52,741 bases of DNA from Alphaproteobacteria bacterium (GCA_017436325.1 JAFSDI010000010.1:1-52741); one strand, 5' to 3'. Positions 43,039 through 51,264 are shown, numbered from the stretch's first letter. Notes: generated by a model from the sequence alone, not told the origin. Numbers and translations are program-made.

Positions 43039-44118
43039 TTTTTTTGTTTCGCCTATGTAAATACCCATATTGTGCGCAACGTCTAATAGTGGGTCGTCAG
43101 GGGAAACGTATGCGTTTGATGTCATTAGCGCTGGTATCTTTGGGTCTGATACACATTCACCGGCAGAAATGAATTCTGATAATGATACGGTAAATACTTC
43201 ATTGCAATCTAGGGTTGTTATAACATATGTTTCGTTGTTTTCTATGGCTTTTAGTGCACAGTCTGCAAAACGTGTGGCTAATATGCGGTCGGTTGCAACT
43301 GTGTCGCCGGAACGTTGAATGTGTTCGGGGAACGCAGTGCGATTTAATATGCCGGCGGCGCTTAGTTTACGTGAAATCATATCTGCAGGTCGACCGGAAT
43401 GACCACGTAAAGATATGCCTTCGGATACCATAATTAGTCCATAGTCGGTGGTGGTATTCTTGATGTGATTAATAAGGTTGTTTGTGTCAAATTTTATTTC
43501 TGGAATTAATATTGCTGATGCGCCAGATGCAATGCCGGCATGTAATGCCAATTGACCACAGTCGCGCCCCATTGCCTGAACAACAAACCAGCGATGGTGA
43601 CTGCGTGCGGTTAATAACAGTTGATCACAGAATGTTGTTAATTGTTGAACTGCGGTGTCAAAGCCAATTGTGCGTTCTGTTAACGGCATATCCATATCAA
43701 TGGTTTTTGGAATGCATATTAGTTGCAGGTCTTGATATAGATTTTTGTTCGCCCATGCCAGTGATACACTGCCGTTGCCACCAATTAAAATTAATGCATC
43801 TAGTTCTAATGATTTTAAGGATTTTTTAAGATGTGCATTGAATTGTTTGGTCTTGCCCTGCTCGGCTGCGGTTTCAAAGTTTAATGCTGTGGCACGGCCG
43901 TTGTGTAAAAAACTGCCAGCAAGTCTGGAGTTTTCAATTGGTAATAACATATCGTTTAATAAAACTGCCGCAGGCGGATTAACATACAAGCCGTCTGTAC
44001 CGTCAAGTATTCCCCATACCTGCCAACCGCGCTTGGTTGCGCCAGTTAAAATTCGTTGAATGGTTGTGTTCAAGCCACTGCAATCGCCGCCTGTTGTTAT
44101 AATTCCAATCTTTTTCAT
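43036..44118 (-). CDS. pfkA: 6-phosphofructokinase family protein
   Basis: 360 residues. GITTGGDCSGLN at the N terminus, IPKTIDMD (136-143) with the catalytic-site aspartates Asp141 and Asp143, TIGFDTAV, and VQAMGRDCGQLAL are PFK-family motifs. The nucleotide-loop GGDGS of ATP-PFKs reads GGNGS (113-117), and PKTIDND reads PKTIDMD. These changes make the phosphoryl donor (ATP or PPi) uncertain and activity unproven. Normally commits fructose-6-phosphate to glycolysis. Monocistronic, divergent from the LysM gene. Confidence 0.85.
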   Translation of the reverse strand: MKKIGIITTGGDCSGLNTTIQRILTGATKRGWQVWGILDGTDGLYVNPPAAVLLNDMLLPIENSRLAGSFLHNGRATALNFETAAEQGKTKQFNAHLKKSLKSLELDALILIGGNGSVSLAWANKNLYQDLQLICIPKTIDMDMPLTERTIGFDTAVQQLTTFCDQLLLTARSHHRWFVVQAMGRDCGQLALHAGIASGASAILIPEIKFDTNNLINHIKNTTTDYGLIMVSEGISLRGHSGRPADMISRKLSAAGILNRTAFPEHIQRSGDTVATDRILATRFADCALKAIENNETYVITTLDCNEVFTVSLSEFISAGECVSDPKIPALMTSNAYVSPDDPLLDVAHNMGIYIGETKK

Positions 44119-44228
44119 CGTTGTCCTTACCTTTATTTACTGTGCTTCTATTATATCACAAATAAGTTGACAAAGAAATATTATTTGGAATAATTTGTCT
44201 AATAAATAAAATTCAGGAGTTTTTTTAT

Positions 44229-45428
44229 ATGTCTAAAAAGAATCAGAATAATATGGGAAAAACAAAACGTTCTACTGATGATATGATTGATAGTGCAATT
44301 GCACAGCAAAATGATTGGTTGGAAAATCGTCGTGAATATACACGTGATTTTTTAAAGTCTTTGAATTTATTTGCACGTCCTGCAGATAAGAAAGATGAAG
44401 TAAAAAATCTGACAATAGAAAAATCAGAAACAAAAGTGTTTAAAAAGTCTTTCTTGCGTGCATATTGGTTTCCTGTGCTTTGCTTGTTCTTTGTCTTGTT
44501 TGTTGCAATATGGGTTTTGTTCGTTCGTGGTGATGTGCCTGCGCGTGTGATTGTTGTGCCAACTATACCAGAACCAGTTATGCAACCCGTATCAAAAAGA
44601 ACGATTGAATCAGAAATTGAGGTTGCACAAATAGATGAAAATGAATTCCCAGAATTTGATATTGTTCGTATCGAAAATACAGGGGCAATTGTTGTCGCAG
44701 GACGTTGGTTGCCAAATAAGAATGTTTCTGTGGTTGCAAATGGAAAAATAGTCGCAACACAACAGACTAATTATGCAGGTGAGTTTGTTTATGTTTCTGC
44801 TAATGTTTGGGGGGCGGGAAATTATAATGTTTCTTTGCTTGGTGCGGATTCTGCTGTGAAATCGAAAGATAATGTTTTTGTGTATATTCCTGAAAAAAAT
44901 TTGGAAAATTCTGTGTCTTTATTGATGACGCAAGATGGCAGTACATTGTTGCAAGCGCCAAGAATGCTGGCGGATGGAGATTTGAAAATATCAAAGATAG
45001 ATTATTTGTCTAATGGACGTATCGTTGTGACAGGTGATGGATTGCCACGATTGCGTGTATCATTGGAATTAAATGGTAAATATTTGGGCTTTGCGCGTGT
45101 GTCAGATTATCGTCATTTTGGCTTGGGCGCTGATGTTGAAGAATTAAAATCAGGTCAAGAGTATAATCTGACAATTCGTATGCATGATGGTGATGGTCGT
45201 ACAGTTGCACGTACAAATCATAAATTTATTATGCCAGAAATGACAGGTGATGATGATACTTTCTATACTGTGCGCCGTGGTGATTGTTTATGGGTTATTG
45301 CACGTAATTTTATGCGCCGTGGAATTTTGTTTAGTATTATCGCAGATAAAAATAATATTAAAAATCCTGATTTAATATTTCCAAAACAAAACTTGCAAAT
45401 ACCACTGGGGGTAATGAAAAATGACTAA
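44229..45428 (+). CDS. Membrane-anchored LysM protein
   Basis: 399 residues. Charged N-terminal cytoplasmic region (1-75), one membrane span (about 80-100), a periplasmic part with repeated beta-rich segments (RIENTGAIVVAGRWLPNKNVSV...), and a C-terminal LysM domain (FYTVRRGDCLWVIARN...NPDLIFPKQNLQIP). LysM domains bind peptidoglycan, so this is likely an inner-membrane-to-wall tether. AGGAG site before the ATG. Overlaps the HNH gene by eight bases. Confidence 0.82.
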   Translation: MSKKNQNNMGKTKRSTDDMIDSAIAQQNDWLENRREYTRDFLKSLNLFARPADKKDEVKNLTIEKSETKVFKKSFLRAYWFPVLCLFFVLFVAIWVLFVRGDVPARVIVVPTIPEPVMQPVSKRTIESEIEVAQIDENEFPEFDIVRIENTGAIVVAGRWLPNKNVSVVANGKIVATQQTNYAGEFVYVSANVWGAGNYNVSLLGADSAVKSKDNVFVYIPEKNLENSVSLLMTQDGSTLLQAPRMLADGDLKISKIDYLSNGRIVVTGDGLPRLRVSLELNGKYLGFARVSDYRHFGLGADVEELKSGQEYNLTIRMHDGDGRTVARTNHKFIMPEMTGDDDTFYTVRRGDCLWVIARNFMRRGILFSIIADKNNIKNPDLIFPKQNLQIPLGVMKND

Positions 45429-45837
45429 ACAAGAAATTATAGATTTATTGTCTGTTATTGGACACTGTTCAGATAGATTGGGGCCTAATCAAATCAAAGA
45501 ATTGTATAGAATTGCTATATTTTTAGGATTTGCGCCAATTTGTCCAGGTTGTAAAAGACCTATTGATAATATCGGGGATTTTTCATGGGATCATATCTTG
45601 CCACAATCAAAGGGTGGAACAAGTGTCTTGGAAAATTTGCAACCGATGCATAAGGAATGTAATTCTGTTAAATCAAATATTATGGTTAATTGGCAAGATG
45701 TATGCGCTAAATATGCAGAAAATGGAAAGCGTAAGAAAAATAAAATAAATAAAAAGTCCAGGGAAAAAGAAGTTAGTGATAGTGTTGAAAAAATAAATAT
45801 GTATTTAAAAAACAAAAATCTAAATAAAGGCATTTAG
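45421..45837 (+). CDS. HNH endonuclease
   Basis: 138 residues. CPGCKRPI, then WDHILPQSKGGTSVLENLQPMHKECNSVKSN: the zinc cysteines and the His-Asn-His/Lys pattern of the HNH fold. A Lys-rich tail may contact DNA. Could be a stand-alone nuclease of phage, defence or homing type; the context is a LysM protein upstream (8-base overlap) and a coiled-coil protein downstream. No phage genes adjoin it. Confidence 0.85.
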   Translation: MTKQEIIDLLSVIGHCSDRLGPNQIKELYRIAIFLGFAPICPGCKRPIDNIGDFSWDHILPQSKGGTSVLENLQPMHKECNSVKSNIMVNWQDVCAKYAENGKRKKNKINKKSREKEVSDSVEKINMYLKNKNLNKGI

Positions 45838-45838
45838 A

Positions 45839-46129
45839 ATGAATGAAAAGCGTGTTAAAAAATCAAAATATTTATCAGGCATAATGATGTCGACTTTAGA
45901 AAGAGAATGGCGCGGTTTGCTGTTTCGTGCGGAACGTTTAGAGTTCAAGGCGATTGAATTGCAATTGGAAACTTTGGAAGATTTGATTTCTGATATACGT
46001 GATGAAATTGAAAAAAATCGACCAAATAAGAAATTATTACGTGTTGTTGAACGCAAGATTTCTGAGGTGGAATTCGCAATAAATAAAATTGAATTCTTGT
46101 TAAGTCAAAAAAATCAGAAAGCCCGATAA
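45839..46129 (+). CDS. Small charged coiled-coil protein, unknown
   Basis: 96 residues, strongly helical with alternating Glu/Lys and Leu/Ile (FRAERLEFKAIELQLETLEDLI). Its ATG is one base after the HNH stop, so it is co-translated. Not recognised. Confidence 0.6.
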   Translation: MNEKRVKKSKYLSGIMMSTLEREWRGLLFRAERLEFKAIELQLETLEDLISDIRDEIEKNRPNKKLLRVVERKISEVEFAINKIEFLLSQKNQKAR

Positions 46130-46193
46130 AAAATAACAAATAGTGTTGTGGTACAGCGCTTGGTTTGGCCCTTGGCGAAAATTGGTGGAATTT

Positions 46194-46545
46194 ATTAGAT
46201 AAAAAGAAAAGTCCGCCTTCGCTGAATGTATAATATGAATTTTATTACCCAGAGTTTGTTGGGCTACGGCGAGACACTCAATTTTCAGCCCTTGCTACGC
46301 TTCGGTGTGTATTAAATAAAAAGAAAAGTCCGCCTTCGCCGAGCGTATAATATGAATTTTATTACCCAGAGTTTGTTGGGCTACGGCGAGACACTCAATT
46401 TTCAGCCCTTGCTGCGCTTCGGTGCTTATTAAATAAAAAGAAAAGTCCGCCTTCGCCGAATGTATAATACGAATTTTATTACCCAGAGTTTGTTGGTCTA
46501 CGGCGAGACACTCAATTTTCAGCCCTTGCTGCGCTTCGGTGAAAA
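46194..46545. repeat. Three 117-bp tandem repeats next to tRNA-Gly
   Basis: Units begin at 46194, 46311 and 46428; the last ends at about 46545. Each holds AAAAGTCCGCCTTCGC...GAATTTTATTACCCAGAG and a CTCAATTTTCAGCCCTTGC end. The array is flanked by a 12-bp direct repeat GAAAATTGGTGG (46177-46188 and 46541-46552), the second copy overlapping the tRNA-Gly 3' end. 117 is a multiple of three, so a frame stays open on the minus strand, except for a TAG created by one substitution in unit 1. Confidence 0.9.
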
Positions 46546-46549
46546 TTGG

Positions 46550-46623
46550 TGGTGCGGGCGAAGGGAATCGAACCCTCGTCTTCAGCTTGGGAAGCTGACG
46601 TGCTGCCATTATACCACGCCCGC
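46550..46623 (-). tRNA. tRNA-Gly(CCC)
   Basis: Minus strand: acceptor GCGGGCG pairs with CGCCCGC, GGTTCGATTCC T arm, anticodon loop TTCCCAA with anticodon CCC, encoded CCA at 46552-46550. Confidence 0.94.
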
Positions 46624-46691
46624 AAATCGTGCACTATTCTATAGCAATCTGTTTTGTTTGTCCAGATAAATATATAACTGTTAATAATTAG

Positions 46692-46720
46692 TTGACTTTT
46701 TTTGTTGTTTGGTCTATAGT
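46692..46720 (+). promoter_or_regulatory. Promoter of the rpsP operon
   Basis: TTGACT (46692-46697), exactly 17 bp, TATAGT (46715-46720). The 5' untranslated region of about 143 bases contains small hairpins (GTAC...GTAC, GATGA...TCATC) that may be regulatory. Confidence 0.75.
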
Positions 46721-46869
46721 TGTGTCGCAAATCCCAAAGATTGCCATTTAAATTTAACCAGTTCGCGGTACGCGTGTGGTACGTCATCCGATGAGTTTTC
46801 ATCCTTGGCGATGGTTCTTTTGGTGGTTTAAAAGATTAATTATTGCTAAAAAAAACAAGGAGCAAAAAT

Positions 46870-47319
46870 ATGGCAACAGTTATTCGTTTGGCACGTTATG
46901 GGGCGAAAAAACGTCCTTATTATCATATCGTTGTGACAGATTCACGTAATGCACGTAATTCTGGTAATGTTTTGGAAGTTGTTGGTAAATATGATCCAAT
47001 GCAGCCACGTGATAGCGAAAAACGCGTTATCTTAAAAATTGACGAAGTTAAGGCTTGGATGGCAAAAGGCGCAAAACCATCTGATCGTGTATATAAATTC
47101 TTGGCGAATGCGGGATTGGTAGAAAAGAAAGCTATCCCTGTTCAGACAAAGAAGCATTTGCAATCTGAAAAAACACAAATGCGAATAAAAGATAAAGCGG
47201 ATAGATTGGCAAAAATCGCAGAAGAAAAAGCCGCTGCAGAAGCAGCCGCTAAGGCTGCGGCAGAGGCAGAAACTACAGCGCCTGCAGAAGAAGCACCAGC
47301 GGAAACTGTTGCAGAATAA
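46870..47319 (+). CDS. rpsP: 30S ribosomal protein S16
   Basis: 149 residues: the S16 core (MATVIRLARYGAKKRPYYHIVV, LEVVGKYDPM, WMAKGAKPSD) plus an Ala/Glu-rich tail of about 50 residues. ATG 46870 is chosen for the AAGGAGC site; a frame to 46843 has none. Heads the rpsP-rimM-trmD-rplS operon. Confidence 0.96.
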   Translation: MATVIRLARYGAKKRPYYHIVVTDSRNARNSGNVLEVVGKYDPMQPRDSEKRVILKIDEVKAWMAKGAKPSDRVYKFLANAGLVEKKAIPVQTKKHLQSEKTQMRIKDKADRLAKIAEEKAAAEAAAKAAAEAETTAPAEEAPAETVAE

Positions 47320-47327
47320 AAAAATGT

Positions 47328-47362
47328 TTCATACTGCACAGACCGAAATCTGTGCAGTATGT
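47328..47362 (+). terminator. Partial terminator after rpsP
   Basis: CATACTGCACAGA pairs with TCTGTGCAGTATG, a 13-bp stem, followed by a weak T-poor tail; it may attenuate rather than stop the operon. Confidence 0.6.
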
Positions 47363-47385
47363 TTATAAAAAGTTTTTATGTGGCT

Positions 47386-47619
47386 ATGTCTTATAAATGT
47401 CCGTATGATGGTGATTTTTGTCAGCGCAAAAAGGATAAACTGGATTCTTTTGAGGCGGCGGTTGAATATATGGCCCAGAATAAAATAAATTATACTTTTA
47501 TTGTATCAGATAAAACGTTTTCTGGGTGTCCGTTGGAAAACTTGCGCGAACAAATTAATTGTGAACGTTATGTGCGGTATTTATATATCAGTGTACAGAA
47601 ATTAACAAATCAGAAATAA
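47386..47619 (+). CDS. Small Cys-containing protein in the ribosomal operon, unknown
   Basis: 77 residues. ATG 47386 is used because the longer frame to 47359 begins inside the terminator stem. Cysteines lie in KCPYDGDFC at the start, FSGCP and NCERY. No signal peptide, so probably a cytosolic metal- or disulfide-binding protein. Inserted between rpsP and rimM, and ends one base before rimM. Confidence 0.6.
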   Translation: MSYKCPYDGDFCQRKKDKLDSFEAAVEYMAQNKINYTFIVSDKTFSGCPLENLREQINCERYVRYLYISVQKLTNQK

Positions 47620-47620
47620 T

Positions 47621-48088
47621 ATGAAAGATGGGCAAAAAATCTTAATTGGTAAAATTGTCGCGCCACAGGGTATTCGTGGCGAAGTGCGTGTGCAATCTTT
47701 TGCTGATAAACCAACGGATTTTAAGACGTTAAGCGTGGTTTCAAATCGTTTTAGTTCTGCGGATTTTTGCTTTGTGCGCGCTGTGCCGAATTCTAATGTT
47801 GTGATTGCAAAAATTCGTGGTGTTGATGACAGAAATGCTGCAGAAACTCTGCGCGGGACAGAATTGTTTGTTGAGCGTAGTGCCCTGCCCGATTTGCAGT
47901 CGGAAAATGTGTTCTATCAGGCGGATTTAATCGGGTTTGATGTTGTGCGTGATAATAAAAATATAGGTTCTGTTGCGGGGTTTCAAAATTTTGGTGCTGG
48001 TGATATCATTGAACTGGGTGATGGTAATATGGTTAGTTTTGTTGGTGCGACAGTAGATATGGATAATAAAATAGTTTATGTAATATAA
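47621..48088 (+). CDS. rimM: 16S rRNA processing protein RimM
   Basis: 155 residues. N-terminal IGKIVAPQGIRGEVRVQSF and a C-terminal PRC-barrel-like domain (ADLIGFDVV, DIIELGDGNMV) are RimM hallmarks. Assists 30S assembly by binding S19. The start immediately follows the previous stop. Confidence 0.9.
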   Translation: MKDGQKILIGKIVAPQGIRGEVRVQSFADKPTDFKTLSVVSNRFSSADFCFVRAVPNSNVVIAKIRGVDDRNAAETLRGTELFVERSALPDLQSENVFYQADLIGFDVVRDNKNIGSVAGFQNFGAGDIIELGDGNMVSFVGATVDMDNKIVYVI

Positions 48089-48104
48089 AAAAAGGTGTTA
48101 AGTA

Positions 48105-48389
48105 ATGGTAAAATCTAAAATAACTTCTTATGCTGTTGTTGTGATAACATGTGATTGGTTGGATAAAAAAGATTGCAAGGTGTGTAAGTATTTAGCAATG
48201 CAACCAAATTTGTACAATGTTGTTATGAAAAATACTGAACCAAATACTATAAAAGTTCATACCTTGGGGGACACGTTAACAAAATGTATAAATGCGTTGA
48301 ATCTGTCTAATATAGCGAAAACATTATGCGATGCGTGTGATACAACGCCATATGCAGTTAAAGAAAAAGTGTCAGAAAAAACAAGATAA
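48105..48389 (+). CDS. Small Cys-containing protein, paralogue of the next gene
   Basis: 94 residues. AAAAGG site, ATG 48105. ITCDWLDKKDCKVCKYLAMQPNLYNVV... and LCDACD near the end. The scheme SY-x-I-x-CD-x-C-x-V-x-QP-x-Y-x-V-x-C-x2-C is shared with the 48411 product, indicating tandem duplication. No signal peptide; likely cytosolic. Lies between rimM and trmD. Confidence 0.6.
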   Translation: MVKSKITSYAVVVITCDWLDKKDCKVCKYLAMQPNLYNVVMKNTEPNTIKVHTLGDTLTKCINALNLSNIAKTLCDACDTTPYAVKEKVSEKTR

Positions 48390-48410
48390 GGTTAATATAA
48401 GGAAAATAAT

Positions 48411-48662
48411 ATGAATAATATCGTAAAGTCTTATTCAACCCTGATGATTGAATGTGATAAAGAAGTGAAATTATGTGAAGTAAAACTGTTCGCTTTGTCG
48501 CAACCGTTTGCATATAAAGTTATTCAAACAGAAAACGAAAAGAATATTTTGACAATTCGTTCGATTGGTGAAGTGGATGTTAAACACGACAATACAAAAA
48601 GATTAAAGTACTTTGCAGATATCGCGTGTGAAAGATGTGGCAAAAATCAAAAAGAAAGATAA
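48411..48662 (+). CDS. Small Cys-containing protein, paralogue of the previous gene
   Basis: 83 residues. AAGGAAAAT site. IECDKEVKLCEV, SQPFAYKVI and CERCG at the end correspond to the 48105 product in order. Ends three bases before trmD. Cytosolic, function unknown. Confidence 0.6.
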   Translation: MNNIVKSYSTLMIECDKEVKLCEVKLFALSQPFAYKVIQTENEKNILTIRSIGEVDVKHDNTKRLKYFADIACERCGKNQKER

Positions 48663-48665
48663 AAT

Positions 48666-49352
48666 ATGCACTTTAATATACTGACCATTTTTCCAGATTT
48701 GTTTCCAGGGACATTGTCGGCTGGGGTTGTGGGACGCGCATTGGAAAAAAAGATTTGGTCGTATGATGTGATTAATATTCGCGACTTTGCAATTAATAGT
48801 TATGGCAGTGTTGATGATACTCAATTTGGTGGTGGTGCAGGTATGGTTATGCGACCAGATGTATTGGGGGACGCGTTAGATTCTGTGAAAAATAAAGGAA
48901 AGGTTATCTATTTTTCGCCACGTGGAAAAACACTGAATCAGAAAATGGTGCGTGAATTTGTTGCAAATGAAAATGCGAATTATACACTGTTGTGTGGCAG
49001 GTACGAAGGAATAGATGAACGTGTTATCACAGAATATGATATAATGGAATTATCGATTGGGGATTATATTTTATCTGGGGGTGAAATAGCAGCGCAAGTT
49101 TTTATTGACAGTTGTGTTCGCTTGTTAGATAATGTGGTTCATGGTGGTAAAGATACCACTGAAAATGAAAGTTTCGAAATCGGGGGGCTTGAATGGCCGT
49201 TATATACCCGCCCGTCAGTATGGCGTGGACAAAGTGTCCCAGAAGTCCTGCTGTCCGGTCACCACGGCAATATAGAACGGTGGCGGAAACAACAATCGGA
49301 CGATATAACAAAAAAACGTCGTCCGGATTTAATAAAGGAAAATGAAAAATGA
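48666..49352 (+). CDS. trmD: tRNA (guanine37-N1) methyltransferase TrmD
   Basis: 228 residues, SPOUT knot enzyme. [13 protein letters not shown] at the start, [12 protein letters not shown], and [11 protein letters not shown] (knot residues) are diagnostic. Methylates G37 of tRNAs reading CNN codons to prevent frameshifting. Overlaps rplS by four bases. Confidence 0.96.
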   Translation: MHFNILTIFPDLFPGTLSAGVVGRALEKKIWSYDVINIRDFAINSYGSVDDTQFGGGAGMVMRPDVLGDALDSVKNKGKVIYFSPRGKTLNQKMVREFVANENANYTLLCGRYEGIDERVITEYDIMELSIGDYILSGGEIAAQVFIDSCVRLLDNVVHGGKDTTENESFEIGGLEWPLYTRPSVWRGQSVPEVLLSGHHGNIERWRKQQSDDITKKRRPDLIKENEK

Positions 49353-49741
49353 GCATTATTAAAAAAATCGAAGCAGCCCAGGTCGCTAAATTGGCGGCTG
49401 ATAAAAAAATACCTAACTTCAAAGCCGGTGATACATTGAAAGTTCACGTCAAAATTAAAGATGGGGATAAATTCCGTATTCAGGTTTTCGAAGGTGTTGT
49501 TATCGCACGTGATGGTGGAATGGGTAATAATGCATCCTTTACAGTACGTCGTGAATCATACGGTGTTGGTGTAGAACGCAAGTTCCCACTATACAGCCCA
49601 GCAATCGAAAAGATTGAAAAGGTTCGTATCGGTAAAGTACGTCGTGCTAAACTGTTCTTCTTGCGTGGTTTGTCTGGCAAAAAAGCGCGTATCGTCGAAG
49701 ATTTGGCAGCAACATCCGCAGAAAAGACAGAAAGCAAATAA
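49349..49741 (+). CDS. rplS: 50S ribosomal protein L19
   Basis: 130 residues. [47 protein letters not shown] and [23 protein letters not shown] match L19. Last gene of the operon, ATGA overlap with trmD. Confidence 0.97.
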   Translation: MSIIKKIEAAQVAKLAADKKIPNFKAGDTLKVHVKIKDGDKFRIQVFEGVVIARDGGMGNNASFTVRRESYGVGVERKFPLYSPAIEKIEKVRIGKVRRAKLFFLRGLSGKKARIVEDLAATSAEKTESK

Positions 49742-49764
49742 TTTATTTGTTTGCTTTGACTTGC

Positions 49765-49793
49765 AATCCCCCAATTGGGGGATTTTTTATTTT
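49765..49793 (+). terminator. Terminator of the rpsP operon
   Basis: AATCCCCC aatt GGGGGATT followed by TTTTATTTT. Confidence 0.9.
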
Positions 49794-49796
49794 GTC

Positions 49797-50070
49797 TTGA
49801 AAATAATCTTGGTATTAGGTATAATTAATGTTGAACCAGATGGGAATCTGGCTCGGGGCTGTGGTGGCCCAGTACATCCGGTGCAAGTATATGTTATGTG
49901 TCGTAATCCGACGATTATTTCCTGTATTTGCACTGTATTTTTGTTAATCCCTGACTTGAAAGTCGGGGGGCTGACCGTTATACAACAGGTGTTTTCACCA
50001 AAGGCGGCAGAATCAACGATGTACTGATTACCAACTCCCCGACCGCTTATGATTTCCATAGCGGTTTTTT
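49797..50070 (+). promoter_or_regulatory. Promoter, structured leader RNA and terminator (leader A)
   Basis: TTGAAA (49797-49802), exactly 17 bp, TATAAT (49820-49825); transcript starts near 49832. The 5' hairpin GAACCAGAT GGGA ATCTGG is at 49833-49854, followed by CGGGGCTG. A mid hairpin GTGCAAGTA/TATTTGCAC is shared with leader C. The helix GTCGGGG (49962-49968) with CCCCGAC (50037-50043) encloses a CTG-CCG / CGG-CAG stem and a GGTG/CACC hairpin. The intrinsic terminator is at 50042-50070, just before the GAGGG ribosome binding site. Confidence 0.8.
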
Positions 50071-50094
50071 AACACTAAAAAAAGAGGGATTTTT

Positions 50095-50754
50095 ATGAAT
50101 AAATATTTACTTGGGGTTCTTATGGGGTTGGGCACAATCGGCACAACATACGCATCAATTGTTTCGCGTGGTTTCTTGGACGAGGCCCTAACCAGTTACG
50201 CCACCACCACAGCACTGGATTTAAAAGCAGATAAGGCAGATTTGATGACGGTATCAGACACAATAGAAGAATGGAACAAAATTGCTAATATAGGTGAAGG
50301 ACTCGATTTTTGTAGCGGCATGAACTTGGATGCTATAGTAGTTAATGGCGAGACGATTTTCGGTAGCTGTTACGATACATATGATGTTAGCGATTTAATT
50401 AAGCGTTTTGTTCCATATCAGGCTCAATATGAGGGAAATTGGTTTATTCAATTATTAGAATTATCGACAAAGGGTTATACAAAAGGAATCGATCAAATAA
50501 AAGGTTTGGAAACTTTAACATCAGACATTGAAGATTTGAACATCAAAATCGGAACTTTGCCGGCTGGTTATGAAACTGTTGGTGATGCGCTGACCGCCAT
50601 TAATGCCAAGGTTGATAACAAGATTGAAAATCTGTCTGAAACCGCCAGTGCTGGAAAATATGTCTTAACCGCGGTTAAGGTTGGTGACCAGACAACCTAT
50701 GCCTGGGAATTGATTGACCGCAGTGAAAGCGAAACCACAACAACAAGCGAATAG
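50095..50754 (+). CDS. Exported variable-core family protein (locus A)
   Basis: 219 residues with a signal peptide ending Thr-Thr-Tyr-Ala before Ser-Ile-Val-Ser-Arg-Gly-Phe. Constant N part (DEALTSYATTTALDLKADKADL, coiled-coil-like), short variable core (about 60-150), then IGTLPAGYETVGDALTAI and GKYVLTAVKVGDQTTYAWELIDR with a Thr/Ser/Glu tail. GAGGG site. Promoter and attenuator-like leader upstream, terminator downstream. Convergent with the larger paralogue at 51265. Function unknown; periplasmic or surface. Confidence 0.75.
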   Translation: MNKYLLGVLMGLGTIGTTYASIVSRGFLDEALTSYATTTALDLKADKADLMTVSDTIEEWNKIANIGEGLDFCSGMNLDAIVVNGETIFGSCYDTYDVSDLIKRFVPYQAQYEGNWFIQLLELSTKGYTKGIDQIKGLETLTSDIEDLNIKIGTLPAGYETVGDALTAINAKVDNKIENLSETASAGKYVLTAVKVGDQTTYAWELIDRSESETTTTSE

Positions 50755-50816
50755 TTATTTGTTGCAGTTTCTGTGAAAAACGCAGAAAGTAAATAAGTTT
50801 TGTTTGTTGAAAGTTG

Positions 50817-50841
50817 AATCCCCCGTTTGGGGGATTTTTTA
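50817..50841 (+). terminator. Terminator of the locus A gene
   Basis: AATCCCCC gttt GGGGGATT followed by TTTTTT. Confidence 0.88.
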
Positions 50842-50888
50842 CATCTTTATTATCGGTATGCTTGATAGGTACGGGTATGATAACGAGC

Positions 50889-51170
50889 TGATAAATTATG
50901 ATTTTGTAGCGTTTGAATTGGGGTAGAAAAAAGGATAACACCTGGGTCCTGTGGGGCATTCACCCACAAAATTTTTTCCAAAAATTTTGCGGGGCCCGAA
51001 AAAGCCACAGGATGACAAAGGTTAAAAATTTATTATAAAATTTTGCGGGACACGGAAAAAACACAGCGATGACAAGAGATTAAAATTTGTGATTTTGTGG
51101 GATTTGAACTGAGGTAGGAAAAAGGATAACACCTGGGTCCTGTGGTCAAGCCACAGGATGACAACACTTC
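50889..51170. repeat. Intergenic palindromic element, two copies
   Basis: A ~65-bp segment ending GGATAACACCTGGGTCCTGTGG occurs at 50889-50954 and about 51078-51146. In copy 2 GTCCTGTGG pairs directly with CCACAGGAT across a TCAAG loop. In copy 1 about 50 bases separate the same arms. Resembles the TCAAG-loop palindromes common in Rickettsiales-like genomes. The rest of the 50755-51264 gap holds no gene. Confidence 0.75.
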
Positions 51171-51229
51171 GTTAAAACTTCGTGTTGCAGGCAAGTTTTG
51201 TTAAAAGTTCGGGGTGTGTGGGGGGGATG

Positions 51230-51256
51230 ATTAATCCCCTGTTTGCACAGGGGATT
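51230..51256 (-). terminator. Hairpin after the locus D gene
   Basis: AATCCCCTGT...ACAGGGGATT (51233-51256), with a weak U tail on the minus strand; probable terminator. Confidence 0.55.
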
Positions 51257-51264
51257 TGGGTGGG

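Noticed and set aside
46295..46609. A 104-residue repetitive protein on the minus strand over the 117-bp array
   Set aside because: It starts inside the tRNA, lacks a ribosome binding site, and is open only because 117 is a multiple of three.
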